Positions 12,657 through 22,802 of a DNA stretch of 64,000 nucleotides are shown here, in pieces (position 1 is the stretch's first letter; each line of letters starts with the position of its first letter). The notes below the pieces were generated by a model, which worked only from the letters and a program-made list of their open reading frames with translations, did not search any database and was not told where the DNA came from. This DNA is from Streptomyces caniferus. Lineage in GTDB: Bacteria > Actinomycetota > Actinomycetes > Streptomycetales > Streptomycetaceae. The stretch lies in assembly GCF_009811555.1 (NCBI RefSeq), contig NZ_BLIN01000002.1, forward strand, positions 372,001 to 436,000. The letters are read 5' to 3'. The translations under genes and the position numbers were made by a program.

Positions 12657-12810
12657 GGTGCGCACGATTCTACGAGCTGGCGCGGCGGGCTCCGGGGGCG
12701 CATCCGCAGCGCGCGGGAGCGCCGAACGCCGGGGAGCCCGTCGGCCGCTCGGTCCCGCTGAGCGGCGGGCGGCTCCCCGGGCTCCGGCGAGTGGCTCCCC
12801 GGGCTTCCGC

Positions 12811-12989
12811 GGCTGGATCCCGGTGGCGAAGGGACACGAGCCGGCCTCCCGTGTCCCGGGCTCCCGGCTCCGTGTGATCGAGGGCGCGGGACATCTGGTG
12901 CAGGAGGACGCACCGGCCGAACTCGCGACACGGCGGCGGAGTTCGTGCGGACCGGGCAGCAGCCGCCGGACGCGGCGCTACGGCACTAG
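12811..12989 (+). pseudogene. Remnant of an alpha/beta-hydrolase C-terminus
   Basis: The plus strand encodes [13 protein letters not shown] and then [20 protein letters not shown], the hallmark C-terminal block of alpha/beta hydrolases with the catalytic histidine in GAGHLV. After PAELA the frame shifts, and the expected ending [16 protein letters not shown] plus TAG continues in another frame to 12989. The nucleophile and acid regions are absent upstream, and the segment before VPGSRL is shorter than usual. The remnant overlaps the thioesterase stop by four bases. It is a decayed gene with at least one frameshift and a 5' deletion. Confidence 0.75.
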
Positions 12990-13834
12990 CCCTGCAGCAC
13001 CGCGCGTGCCAGCTGCCGCGACTGGGCGACCAGCCGGTCCTGGGAGTCCCAGACCTCCGCGTCCTCCTCCAGGAAGCCGCCCGCGAGGTTGCGGGTGGTG
13101 ATGGCGACCCGGAGCGGGCCGGGCGCCGGGCGGTGGCGGATGTGGGCGGTCAGCTCGACGGTGGGCACCCAGCCGGACAGGCCCATCTCGAAGGCGGTCG
13201 GCGGCAGCGCGTCGACGGTCAGCAGGAGGGAGAGCGGGTCGGGCTCGCGGCCGTCGGCGAGGCCGAACCAGGCGCGCATCTCGCCCTTGCCGGACGGGGC
13301 GCCGACGGCCCAGCCCGCGGTCGCCGGGTCCAGGCGCAGCGCGAGCCGCTCGGTGATGGCCGTGCTGCCGGAGATGGCGGGGCGGCCACCGGGGGCGCTG
13401 TCGGCACCCAGGCAGTGCTCGAACGGAGGGATGGCCGGCGGCTTGGCGGTGGTGCGGACGTCGTCGGGCAGCGCACCGAGGTCGCCGTACGCGGCGAGCA
13501 CCCGCAGCCGCTCGATCTCGCTGCCGTCCTCCGCGAACTGGATGAGGCTGGCGGTGCCGGTCGACATCGTGCGGCCGGTGCGGACCACGTCGGTACGGAT
13601 CACGGCGGGGCCGGGGACCGAGGCCGTCAGGTAGTGCGCGGTGACGGACAGCGGGTCGGGGTGCGGGAGGGCGTCGCCCAGGGCGCGGCCCATGAGGGCG
13701 AGGAGGTAGCCGCCGTTGACCGCCTGGATGATCGTCCAGCCGGCGGAGAGGTGCGCGTCATAGACGCCGGGGGCGCGACGGGTGACCGCCGTATCGCGGT
13801 CGAACTCGCTGTCACCTTGGGTCACCAGAGCCAT
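12986..13834 (-). CDS. Acyl-CoA thioesterase-like protein (double hotdog, TesB-like)
   Basis: A 282-residue protein with two hotdog domains. The first contains AGWTIIQAVNGGYLLALMGRAL and HPDPLSVTAHYLTAS, the second ends in the GGFLEEDAEVWDSQDRLVAQSRQLA block typical of TesB and 4HBT_3 proteins, where the conserved DG/Q pairs bind the CoA ester. Members hydrolyse acyl-CoA in lipid turnover; the chain length is unknown. ATG 13834 and GTG 13843 are both possible, and neither has a good ribosome site. A TetR-like palindrome lies 25 bases upstream, which suits control by a fatty-acid-responsive repressor. Confidence 0.85.
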   Translation of the reverse strand: MALVTQGDSEFDRDTAVTRRAPGVYDAHLSAGWTIIQAVNGGYLLALMGRALGDALPHPDPLSVTAHYLTASVPGPAVIRTDVVRTGRTMSTGTASLIQFAEDGSEIERLRVLAAYGDLGALPDDVRTTAKPPAIPPFEHCLGADSAPGGRPAISGSTAITERLALRLDPATAGWAVGAPSGKGEMRAWFGLADGREPDPLSLLLTVDALPPTAFEMGLSGWVPTVELTAHIRHRPAPGPLRVAITTRNLAGGFLEEDAEVWDSQDRLVAQSRQLARAVLQG

Positions 13835-13858
13835 GGGTTGCACGCTACACCGGATAGT

Positions 13859-13870
13859 TACCGACCGGTA
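13859..13870. promoter_or_regulatory. TetR-type palindrome between thioesterase and TRIC genes
   Basis: TACCGACCGGTA is an imperfect palindrome (10 of 12) in the 86-96 base gap between two divergent genes. The ACCGACCGGT core resembles operators of actinobacterial TetR regulators of fatty-acid and acyl-CoA genes. No TetR gene is nearby, so the regulator is unknown. Confidence 0.4.
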
Positions 13871-13930
13871 GTGTCAGTTTTGACGGCCTCGGGCGGAACC
13901 TCTCCTTCCGCGCCTGCGATGATGTGCGCC

Positions 13931-14566
13931 ATGCTTCACGTCCTCTACCTGTTCGGTGTCGCGGCCTTCGCGGCGAGCGGGGTGCTGGCCGCCTATCGCG
14001 CCAACATGGACCCCTTCGGCGGTCTGGTGCTCGCCTTCGCCGCGTCCATCTCCGGCGGCACGCTGCGCGATGTCATCCTCGACCGGCGGCCGCTGTACTG
14101 GACGCACGACTGGGTACTCCTGACCGTGATCATCTGCGTCGGCGTCGGCACCATGGCCTACCTGCGGTTCTGGCAGCTGCCGCACAAGTCGCTGCTGGTG
14201 GTCGACGCGATCGGGCTGTCCGTGGTCACGGTGATCGGGGCCCGCGCCGCGATCGACGCGGGCGCCACCCCGCTCGCCGTGATCATCCTGGCGGTGCTGA
14301 CCGGGGTCGCCGGTGAGGTCATCCGCGATGTGCTGTGCGGGGAGTTCCCGCCGCTGCTGCTGCGCGAGGACGTCTACGCGATCGCCGCGCTGACCGGCGG
14401 CTGCTGCTATCTGCTGCTGTACCGCCTCGGCACCGGGGCCACCCCCGCCGCGGCGATCTCGGCGGGGGTGGTGTTCGCGCTGCGGATGGGAGCGGTCTAC
14501 CTCGGGCTGCACCTGCCGCGCCCCCAGCAGCTCCGCAGCCGGCGCGGGCCGCAGGACTCCGGCTGA
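13931..14566 (+). CDS. TRIC cation channel family protein (UPF0126)
   Basis: A 211-residue protein with seven hydrophobic helices arranged as an internal duplication. The first half has FAASGVLAAYRANMDPFGGLVLAFAASISGGTLRDVIL and the second has GARAAIDAG then LTGVAGEVIRDVLCGEFPPLLL; the GG(T/E)xRDV motif at the end of each half is the signature of prokaryotic TRIC-type channels. These form trimers that conduct K+ or Na+. The start is ATG 13931, with an alternative ATG three codons upstream (13922). The gene is convergent with the M1 peptidase, with 17 bases between stops. Confidence 0.9.
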   Translation: MLHVLYLFGVAAFAASGVLAAYRANMDPFGGLVLAFAASISGGTLRDVILDRRPLYWTHDWVLLTVIICVGVGTMAYLRFWQLPHKSLLVVDAIGLSVVTVIGARAAIDAGATPLAVIILAVLTGVAGEVIRDVLCGEFPPLLLREDVYAIAALTGGCCYLLLYRLGTGATPAAAISAGVVFALRMGAVYLGLHLPRPQQLRSRRGPQDSG

Positions 14567-14583
14567 CCGGTGCGGCCGCGCCC

Positions 14584-15993
14584 TCAGCCGGCCGGCAGCG
14601 CCGGCTTGCTGTCCGTCGTCAGCCAGGTGTCGAAGAGGTCGTCCAGCTGCTGCCCGGAGACCTTCTCCGCGAGCGCGATGAACTGGGCGGTGTCCGCGTT
14701 GCCGTAGCGGTGCGCGGCGGTCCAGGCCGGCAGCAGCGTGAAGAACGCCCGGTCCCCGATCCGCTCGCGCAGCGCCTGCAGCGTCATCGCTCCGCGGGTG
14801 TAGACCGCCTGCGCGAACATGGTGTCGCGCTGCGGATCGGCGACCTTCACCTTCCAGAAGGCGTCACTCGCCGGGCGGGCGTCGTACGCCCTGCGGAAGG
14901 CGTCATGGGCGCTCAGGGTGCCGCGGTGCTCGGCCCACAGCCACTGGGCGTAGCTGGCGAAGCCCTCGTTGAGCCAGATGTTCTTCCACTGCCGGACGGA
15001 GACCGAGTCGCCGAACCACTGGTGCGCCAGCTCGTGGACGATGGTCGTCTCGCTGCGCACGGCCGAGTAGGCGGGCTTGGACTGCACCTCCAGCGAGAAG
15101 CCGGCCTGCGGCATGTCGTCGACGATCGCCCCGGTCTCCTCGAAGGGGTACGGGCCGAAGACCTTCGACCAGTAGTCGGTGGCCTCGGCGGTGACGCCGT
15201 AGACATCGACGGTGCCCGTGGGCAGGGTCGGGTCGGTGGCCACGTAGATGGGCGTGCCGCCGGGGGTGGTGCCCGTACGGACGTCGAACTTGCCGATGGT
15301 GGCGGTGGCCAGGTAGGTCGCCATCGGACGGTTCTCGCGCCAGTGGGCGTACGAGCGGCCGTGCGCCTCCCCGGAGTTGATCAGGCGGCCGTTGGAGACG
15401 CCGGTCAGGCCCTTGGGGGCGTCGATACGGATGTCGTAGGTCGCCTTGTCGCCGGGGTGGTCGCTGGAGGGGAACCACGTCGAGGCCGCGTTCGGCTCGC
15501 AGGCGACGAAGACACCGTCCTTGGTCTTCATCCAGCCGTAGTCCGAGCCGAAGACGATCGGGCCGCTCAGCGGCTGGGGAACGCCGTGGTAGGCGACGGT
15601 GACGGTGAACTTCCTGCCGTGGCGCAGCGAGAAGTCCGGGCGTACGGATATCTCGTCGCCGGATCTGGAGAAGTGCGCCCGCCGGCCGTTCACCCGGACC
15701 GAGTCGACCGTCAGCTTCTGCAGGTCGAGGTCGAAGGCCGAGAGGTTCTGGGTGGCCCGGGCGGTGAGCGTGGTGCGGCCGTCGAGACGGCCGCTGCCGG
15801 GGTGGTAGCTGACGCCGAGGTCGTAGTGCAGGGCGTCGAAGCCGCCGTTGCCCAGGCGGGGGAAGTACGGGTCCCCGATGCCCGGGGAGCCGGGGGACGC
15901 GCCGGGGGCGGCGGCGATGGTGGCGGCCGAGGCCACCGCGGTCGCCAGTGCGAGCCAGCGGGAGGTGCGACGTGCGGAACGGGAGAGTGCCAT
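14584..15993 (-). CDS. Secreted M1-family metallopeptidase
   Basis: A 469-residue zinc aminopeptidase-like protein. Residues 1-30 form a signal peptide (twin-Arg ARRTSRWLALATAVA, then Ala-rich). Residues 45-250 match the M1 N-terminal beta domain, ending with the ACEPNAASTWFP substrate loop. The catalytic site is HELAH (320-324) with the second zinc ligand E343 in LNEGFASY. The long helical C-terminal domain of ERAP-type enzymes is missing, as in other short actinobacterial members. It probably trims peptides outside the cell. The neighbouring operon imports oligopeptides, so the two may cooperate. AAGGGA precedes the ATG. Confidence 0.93.
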   Translation of the reverse strand: MALSRSARRTSRWLALATAVASAATIAAAPGASPGSPGIGDPYFPRLGNGGFDALHYDLGVSYHPGSGRLDGRTTLTARATQNLSAFDLDLQKLTVDSVRVNGRRAHFSRSGDEISVRPDFSLRHGRKFTVTVAYHGVPQPLSGPIVFGSDYGWMKTKDGVFVACEPNAASTWFPSSDHPGDKATYDIRIDAPKGLTGVSNGRLINSGEAHGRSYAHWRENRPMATYLATATIGKFDVRTGTTPGGTPIYVATDPTLPTGTVDVYGVTAEATDYWSKVFGPYPFEETGAIVDDMPQAGFSLEVQSKPAYSAVRSETTIVHELAHQWFGDSVSVRQWKNIWLNEGFASYAQWLWAEHRGTLSAHDAFRRAYDARPASDAFWKVKVADPQRDTMFAQAVYTRGAMTLQALRERIGDRAFFTLLPAWTAAHRYGNADTAQFIALAEKVSGQQLDDLFDTWLTTDSKPALPAG

Positions 15994-16079
15994 GAGCCAT
16001 CCCTTCGGACACACGGATGAAGTTCGCCTCAAGATCGAACAACCGTGCTGACTCTGCACTCTCCCGTCGCGTTCCACCC

Positions 16080-16097
16080 AGGACTTTGCCAAGTCCT
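16080..16097. promoter_or_regulatory. 18-bp palindrome upstream of the M1 peptidase
   Basis: AGGACTT and AAGTCCT flank a four-base TGCC centre. It lies about 90-100 bases upstream of the M1 peptidase start and after the end of the oligopeptide ABC operon. It could be a repressor site or, as RNA, a short hairpin; it has no U-tract. Confidence 0.45.
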
Positions 16098-16235
16098 CAG
16101 TGTTACTTGCCGGTTGCCGCCGCACCGGCCGCGGGGGCGGTGCCTTTCGCGGCCCCTGTGGCCTCTGCGGCCGCTGTGTTCTCCGGCCGCCGCCGTGCTC
16201 TCCGCGTTCTCTGTGCTGCCTGTGTTGTCTGCGTG

Positions 16236-17335
<1,100 letters not shown>

Positions 17336-17339
<4 letters not shown>

Positions 17340-18442
17340 AGCTTCGGCGCAATCTCTTCGGTCCAGATACGCTCCCGCTCCTCCTGCGACATGTGGCAGG
17401 CGGAGAAGTGCCCGCCGCCGGCCTCGCGCAGTTCGGGGCGGACCGTACGGGTGAGGTTGTCCTTGGGGACGTCCGCGTACGGGCAACGGGGGTTGAAGGC
17501 GCAGCCGGACGGGACGTTGATCAGGCTGGGCGGGGACCCCTTCACCGGGATCAGCCGCTCCGTCTGGTCACGGTCGATGCGCGGCATGGAGCCGAGCAGA
17601 CCCCAGGTGTAGGGGTGCTGGGGCTCGTAGAAGACCTTCTCCGCCGGGCCGCGCTCGATGCACCGTCCGCCGTACATCACCAGCAGGTCGTCGGCGAGCT
17701 CGGCGACCACACCGAGGTCGTGGGTGATGATGATGACCGCCGAGCCGAACTCCTTCTGCAGATCGCGGATCAGGTCCAGGATCTGCGCCTGGACGGTGAC
17801 GTCCAGGGCGGTGGTGGGCTCGTCCGCGATCAGCAGCTCCGGGTTGTTGACCAGCGCCATCGCGATCATGGCGCGCTGGCGCATACCGCCGGAGAACTGG
17901 TGCGGATGGTCGTCCACCCGCTTGTCGGGCTGCGGGATGCCGACCCGGTCGAGCATCTCGACGGCCCGCTTGCGCGCGGTCTTCTTGTCCACGTCGTTGT
18001 GGACGCGGTACGCCTCCACGATCTGGCTGCCGACCGAGTAGAAGGGGTGCAGCGCGGACAGCGGATCCTGGAAGATCATCGCCATCTCGCGGCCGCGCAG
18101 CCGGCGCACCTCGTCCGGGTCGGCGGAGACCAGCTCCTTGCCGTCCAGCCAGATCTCGCCGGACATGTTCACCTTGCTGCGCTGCTGGCGCGAGGCGCGG
18201 TGCAGACCCATCACGGCGAGCGAGGTCACGGACTTGCCGGAGCCGGACTCGCCGACGATACCGAGCGTCTTGCCCTTCTCCAGGGAGAAGTTCAGGCCGT
18301 CGACCGACTTCACGAGCCCGTCGTCGGTGTTGAAGTGCACCTTCAGGTCCCGCACTTCGAGGAAGGCGGAGGGGGACCGGGTGCCGGCCGCGGTGGGCTC
18401 GCCCACGACAGCCTCGGTCTTGTCCTCGGAGGAGTCGGTCAC
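17336..18442 (-). CDS. Oligopeptide/dipeptide ABC transporter ATPase (OppD/DppD-like)
   Basis: A 368-residue ATPase paired with the downstream OppF-like protein. It carries [10 protein letters not shown] (Walker A), [12 protein letters not shown] (Q-loop), [12 protein letters not shown] (signature) and [14 protein letters not shown] (Walker B). The C-terminal region has the [13 protein letters not shown] cysteine motif of the family. GTG at 18442 overlaps the permease stop as GTGA and the gene's own stop overlaps the next start, so three genes are coupled by four-base overlaps. About 24 N-terminal residues precede the ATPase fold. Confidence 0.94.
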
Positions 18443-19449
18443 GAGAGCCTCACCCGCGGGTCGACGGCGGCGTACAGAACGTCCACCACCAGATTGCACA
18501 TGACGATGAAGAACGCGGCGAGCAAGGTGACGCCGAGGATGTTCGGGAGGTCGTTGGCGTTGATCGCCTCGACGGCGAAGGCGCCGACTCCCTTGAGCGA
18601 GAAGACCTGTTCGGTGATCAGGGCACCACCGAGCAGCAGGCCCAGGTCCATGCCGAAGACCGTGATGATCGGGGTGAGCGCGGCCCGCAGACCGTGCCGG
18701 ACGACCACCTTGCGCTCACGCAGGCCCTTGGCACGGGCCGTACGGATGTAGTCCTCGCTCAGCGTCTCCAGCATGCCCGCCCGGGTGAGCCGGGCGTAGA
18801 GCGCGGAGTAGAGGAAGGCCAGGGTGACCCAGGGCAGGACCAGGGTCCGGGCCCAGCCGAACGGATCGTCCGTGAGATTGATGTAGTCGCTTCGCTCGAA
18901 GATCGGCCACTGGTAGGTGAACAGGGCCAGCGCCAGGGCTCCGGTGAAGAACATCGGGAGGGAGACGCCGGCCAGCGCGACGCCCATGGCCATCCGGTCG
19001 AAGAGCGAGCCGGGGCGCAGCGCGGAGAGCACGCCGGTGGCGACACCGGAGACGACCCACAGCACGGCCGCGCCGGCGGCCAGCGAGAGCGTCACCGGAA
19101 GCCGGTTCTGGATCTCCGGCCAGACCTCGATATGGGTTTTGAAGGAGTAACCGAAGCACGGCACATGGCACTTGGCCGCTTCCGGACCGAATTTGTAGTC
19201 GACGCCGACGAAAATGCCCTTGAGGAAGTCCCAGTACTGCTCGTACACGGGCTTGTCCAGGCCGAGATTCCTTTTGACCGCGGCGATGTCCGCGGGCGTG
19301 GGGGCCTTTCCGATGTACTGCTGGGCAAGCTGGTCGGTGCTCTGCCCGGCCAGTTTCGGCAGCAGGAAGAAGATGCCGAAAGTGACCGCGCTGACGATCA
19401 GCAGCAGGATCACTGCGCTGATCAACCTGCGGATGATGTACGAGAACAC
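18439..19449 (-). CDS. Oligopeptide ABC transporter permease (OppB/DppB-like)
   Basis: A 336-residue inner-membrane permease with six helices. It begins MFSYIIRRLISAVILLLIVSAVTFGIFF, typical of OppB. SEDYIRTARAKGLRERKVVVRHGLRAALTPIITVFG is the EAA loop that docks on the ATPase. The large periplasmic loop after helix 1 contains KRNLGLDKPVYEQYWDFLKG, also an OppB feature. The start at 19449 is 79 bases after the binding-protein gene. Confidence 0.94.
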   Translation of the reverse strand: MFSYIIRRLISAVILLLIVSAVTFGIFFLLPKLAGQSTDQLAQQYIGKAPTPADIAAVKRNLGLDKPVYEQYWDFLKGIFVGVDYKFGPEAAKCHVPCFGYSFKTHIEVWPEIQNRLPVTLSLAAGAAVLWVVSGVATGVLSALRPGSLFDRMAMGVALAGVSLPMFFTGALALALFTYQWPIFERSDYINLTDDPFGWARTLVLPWVTLAFLYSALYARLTRAGMLETLSEDYIRTARAKGLRERKVVVRHGLRAALTPIITVFGMDLGLLLGGALITEQVFSLKGVGAFAVEAINANDLPNILGVTLLAAFFIVMCNLVVDVLYAAVDPRVRLS

Positions 19450-19528
19450 GGGGATGCGGCGTCGGCGCCGCGAGCCGGCTCATCACCGGCCCGCGGACAC
19501 CAATGCCTTCACCTGCCTTCCAGGGCTG

Positions 19529-21280
19529 CTACTTCTTGACGCCGATGTTGAGGTAGTCGTACTGACCGCTGAAGGCCGAGGTGGACACGAGGTTGGTGGC
19601 CTTCGGCGAGCGGTACATCAGGACCTTGAAGTAGGTGAGCGGGACCAGCGCCGCCTGCTCCATCGTCTTCTTGTCGATCTCGGCGTACGCCTTTTCGCGG
19701 GCCGCCTTGTCGGTGTTGGCGATGGCGCTCTCGAGCAGCTTGTTGATCTCCGGGTCGTCCAGCTCCGACAGGTTCGTGTTACCGGACTGGCTGATCGCCT
19801 TGCCGTTCAGGATCTGCTGGAGGTAGCCGTAGCCGGTCGGGAAGTCCGAGCCCCACTGCATCATGATCAGGCCGACGTTGTTCTTCTTGTTGAACTTCGG
19901 CACACCGGCGTAGTCCGAGAAGTACTTGCTGGTCGGGTACGACTGGATCTTGGCGGTGACGCCGATCTTCTTCAGCGAGTCGATGACCGAGGTGGCCGCG
20001 TCGACCTCGTCCTGGCGGTCGTTGCGGGCCAGGATCGTGGTCGTGGCCTTACCGGCGCCGCACTTGGCCCAGTGCTTCTTGGCCTCGGTGAGGTCCAGCT
20101 TGTCGCCGTCGTACTTCTGCGGGTACAGGTCGTACTTCTGGTAGCCGTCGATGTCGGTCGGCAGGACCGTGGAGGCCAGCTCACCGCGGATCGGGCCGCC
20201 GAGCGAGGTCTGCACGGCCTTCTTGTCGATGGCGTACTCGACGGCCTTGCGGCACTCGATGTTGTCGAACGGCTTCACCTTGGTGTTGAGCGCCGTGTAG
20301 ACCAGGCGCTGACCGAGGGTGTTGTCGGTGTTGCCCTTCTCCTTGGGGTCCGTCAGGAGCTGGGCCTGCGTCTGCCCGTCGACACCGCGGCCGGCCAGGT
20401 CCACCAGGGTGTTGCCGGACTGGAGGTCCTTGTCGATGGTCGACTGGGCGACCTTCAGGTTCAGGACGATCTTGTCCGGCAGCTGCTTGCGCAGCGGGTC
20501 GGTCTTCGCGGACCACTGGGGGTTGCGGACCAGGGTGAGCTTCTTGCCCTCCTGGTAGCTCTCGAACTTGTACGAGCCGGTGGACAGCACGGACTTGGTG
20601 TAGTCGGCGCCCTTGTCCTTGGCCTGCGGGACCGGAGCGGTCTGCGGGGCGCTCACCAGGTAGTCGAACTCGGCGAACGGCTTCTTGAGGTGGAAGACGA
20701 TCGTCTGGTCGTCCGGGGTCTCGATGGACTTCAGACCGGCCTTGCTCTTGTCCTTGTAGGGACCCTTGTAGCCGCCGTCGTTGTCCTTGAGGAACTGCTG
20801 GAAGTAGTTCGGGCCCAGCGAGAGGGTGTCGCGTGCGAAGTTGCTGCGCTCGACCGCGTACTTGACGTCCTGCGAGGTGACCGTGGAGCCGTCGTCGTAC
20901 TTGACGCCCTTGCGGAGCTTGTACGTCCAGGTCTTGCCGCCGTCACTGGGCTTGCCCATCGACTCGGCGAGGTCCGGGGTCAGCTCGTTGCCCTTGGTGC
21001 CGGGACCCGGCTTGAAGGTGGTGAGCGGGCGCGCGTAGAGCCGGCTGAAGTTGTAGATGAAGGCGTAGTACGTGTTGCCCGGGTCGAACGACTCGGGGGC
21101 GTCGCTGATCGCGTAGGTGACCGTGCCGCCCTTCGCGTCCGAGGCATTGACGACGCCCTTGGTGGCGGCGTTCGCCGTGCCCGAGCCCTCCGAGGAGCCC
21201 TTGCCCCCGCTGCAGCCGGCCAGCAAAAGGCCCGCACTCGTGATGGCCGCGACAGCCGCGACCGGAACTGACCTTCGCAT
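19529..21280 (-). CDS. Peptide-binding lipoprotein of the ABC importer (SBP family 5)
   Basis: A 583-residue extracellular binding protein. The signal peptide ends in LLLAGC with C23 as the lipidated cysteine. The mature part shows the family-5 landmarks SFDPGNTYYAF, the NELTPDLAESMGKPSDGGKTWTYKL block and YDDGSTVTSQDVKYAVERS. A linker rich in Gly/Ser follows the cysteine. It should capture oligopeptides and deliver them to the OppB/OppC pair. AAGGGGA precedes ATG 21280. It sits between the two permease genes, an order that fits Streptomyces opp clusters as I remember them. Confidence 0.95.
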   Translation of the reverse strand: MRRSVPVAAVAAITSAGLLLAGCSGGKGSSEGSGTANAATKGVVNASDAKGGTVTYAISDAPESFDPGNTYYAFIYNFSRLYARPLTTFKPGPGTKGNELTPDLAESMGKPSDGGKTWTYKLRKGVKYDDGSTVTSQDVKYAVERSNFARDTLSLGPNYFQQFLKDNDGGYKGPYKDKSKAGLKSIETPDDQTIVFHLKKPFAEFDYLVSAPQTAPVPQAKDKGADYTKSVLSTGSYKFESYQEGKKLTLVRNPQWSAKTDPLRKQLPDKIVLNLKVAQSTIDKDLQSGNTLVDLAGRGVDGQTQAQLLTDPKEKGNTDNTLGQRLVYTALNTKVKPFDNIECRKAVEYAIDKKAVQTSLGGPIRGELASTVLPTDIDGYQKYDLYPQKYDGDKLDLTEAKKHWAKCGAGKATTTILARNDRQDEVDAATSVIDSLKKIGVTAKIQSYPTSKYFSDYAGVPKFNKKNNVGLIMMQWGSDFPTGYGYLQQILNGKAISQSGNTNLSELDDPEINKLLESAIANTDKAAREKAYAEIDKKTMEQAALVPLTYFKVLMYRSPKATNLVSTSAFSGQYDYLNIGVKK

Positions 21281-21396
21281 GATGGTCGCTGTCCCCTTCG
21301 TTCGTCGAGAAACGTCGATCCTCAAAATCGGAAACGCAGTAACGCGGAAAAGCGGTAACGCAGTTGGGGCGTTCGACCGGACGTCCGGCAGCGCCG

Positions 21397-22395
21397 TCAG
21401 CGGCTGCGCGGGTCCAGCGCGTCCCTCAGTCCGTCGCCGAGCAGGTTGAACGCGAGCACGGTGACGAAGATCGCGAGGCCGGGGACGATCATGTACTGGG
21501 GGTCGACCTCGTAGTACTTGACCGCCTGGTTGAGCATGCCGCCCCAGGACGCCTGGGGCGGCTGGATGCCGACGCCCAGGAAGCTCAGCGCCGCCTCGAA
21601 GAGGATGTTGGAGGGGATCAGCAGCGTCGAGTAGACGATGATCGGACCCACCAGGTTGGGCAGCAGCTCCCGGAAGAGGATGAACGGCCCGCGCGCCCCC
21701 ATGCCGCGGGCGGCGTCCACGAATTCCCGCTCGCGCAGCGACAGGGTCTGCGCACGCACGATCCGCCCCATGTAGGGCCAGTTGAAGAAGCCGATCACGA
21801 AGATCAGCACCGAGATGTGCAGCGGCAGGCCCTCCATGCCGAAGGCGCCGCCCTGCAGCGAGGCGGAGATCGCGATGGCGAACAGCAGCAGCGGGAAGGC
21901 CAGGAAGACGTCCATCATGCGGCTGATGAGGGCGTCCACCCGTCCGCGGTAGAAGCCGGCGACCACACCGAGCACGGTGCCGATGGCGACCGACAGCAGC
22001 GTCGCGCCGAACGCCACGATCAGCGACACCCAGGAGCCCTCCAGGATCCGGGCGAGCAGATCGCGGCCGAACTTCGGGTCCACGCCCAGGGGGTGGTCCG
22101 CGCTCATCCCGCCGAGGTCGCCCTTGGGGAGCGTGGTGTTGGGGTCGATCAGCGACTGGTTGGGATTGTTCGGGTCCAGCCCCAGCAGGGACTGGATCGG
22201 ACGGGAGAGCGCGGCGACGGCGATGAGCAGGATGACAACGATGGCACCGGCCACCGCGACCTTGTCCCGCCGGAAGCGCAGCCATGCGATCTGACCGAGC
22301 GAACGCCCCTCGATCCGCTTTGCCTCGACGCCCTTCAGCACCGCTTCCGGCTGCGCCTCAGCAGCCGCCCCGGTGGTCTCGATCGGTGCCGTCAC
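21397..22395 (-). CDS. Oligopeptide ABC transporter permease (OppC/DppC-like)
   Basis: A 332-residue permease with six helices and an N-terminal cytoplasmic extension of about 45 residues, both typical of OppC. FGRDLLARILEGSWVSL is the conserved OppC entry, and REREFVDAARGMGARGPFILFRELLPN is the EAA loop. The C-terminus ends GDGLRDALDPR, a family hallmark. It is the first gene of the operon and starts with GTG 22395. The order is OppC, binding protein, OppB, OppD, OppF. Confidence 0.94.
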   Translation of the reverse strand: MTAPIETTGAAAEAQPEAVLKGVEAKRIEGRSLGQIAWLRFRRDKVAVAGAIVVILLIAVAALSRPIQSLLGLDPNNPNQSLIDPNTTLPKGDLGGMSADHPLGVDPKFGRDLLARILEGSWVSLIVAFGATLLSVAIGTVLGVVAGFYRGRVDALISRMMDVFLAFPLLLFAIAISASLQGGAFGMEGLPLHISVLIFVIGFFNWPYMGRIVRAQTLSLREREFVDAARGMGARGPFILFRELLPNLVGPIIVYSTLLIPSNILFEAALSFLGVGIQPPQASWGGMLNQAVKYYEVDPQYMIVPGLAIFVTVLAFNLLGDGLRDALDPRSR

Positions 22396-22802
22396 AGTGC
22401 CTTTGACCCCTCTCGGCCGACGGTGGCCGGCCCCTGCCCGCCGCGGATCGCGGCCTGATTCACATCACTGGTGCAAGTTCGGTGCAAGTCCTGCGGGCAT
22501 CGCGGAAGTTCGCACCATGGAAGACCAGAGGCTCACGCGACGCCATACGGGATGACGCTCGTACAAAGGACCGAGGCCCTGTTGTTTCCGGAGTCTTCAT
22601 CCCTTTCTCGATCAGTCACCAGTCCTGACGGGGAATGGATGCGCAACTGTGATGTGCTCCACGACGTTCCGTTATACGGACAACAGTTCGGGCTGAGCGG
22701 AGCGATCACCCGCGGGAGAGAGCCTCAACCGCGGGGCATGCAGGGTGAATTCGCCATAAGACCGGCGCCCGGCCGGCACTCCCGGGCGTCGGAGACGGGC
22801 TG
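22396..22802. promoter_or_regulatory. Opp operon upstream region with an 11-bp direct repeat
   Basis: About 400 bases upstream of the importer. GGTGCAAGTTC (22470-22480) and GGTGCAAGTCC (22481-22491) are head-to-tail copies with an 11-base period, about 75-96 bases upstream of the first start. Eleven-base spacing fits two subunits of an OmpR-type regulator on one DNA face. The remainder shows no gene. Confidence 0.45.
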
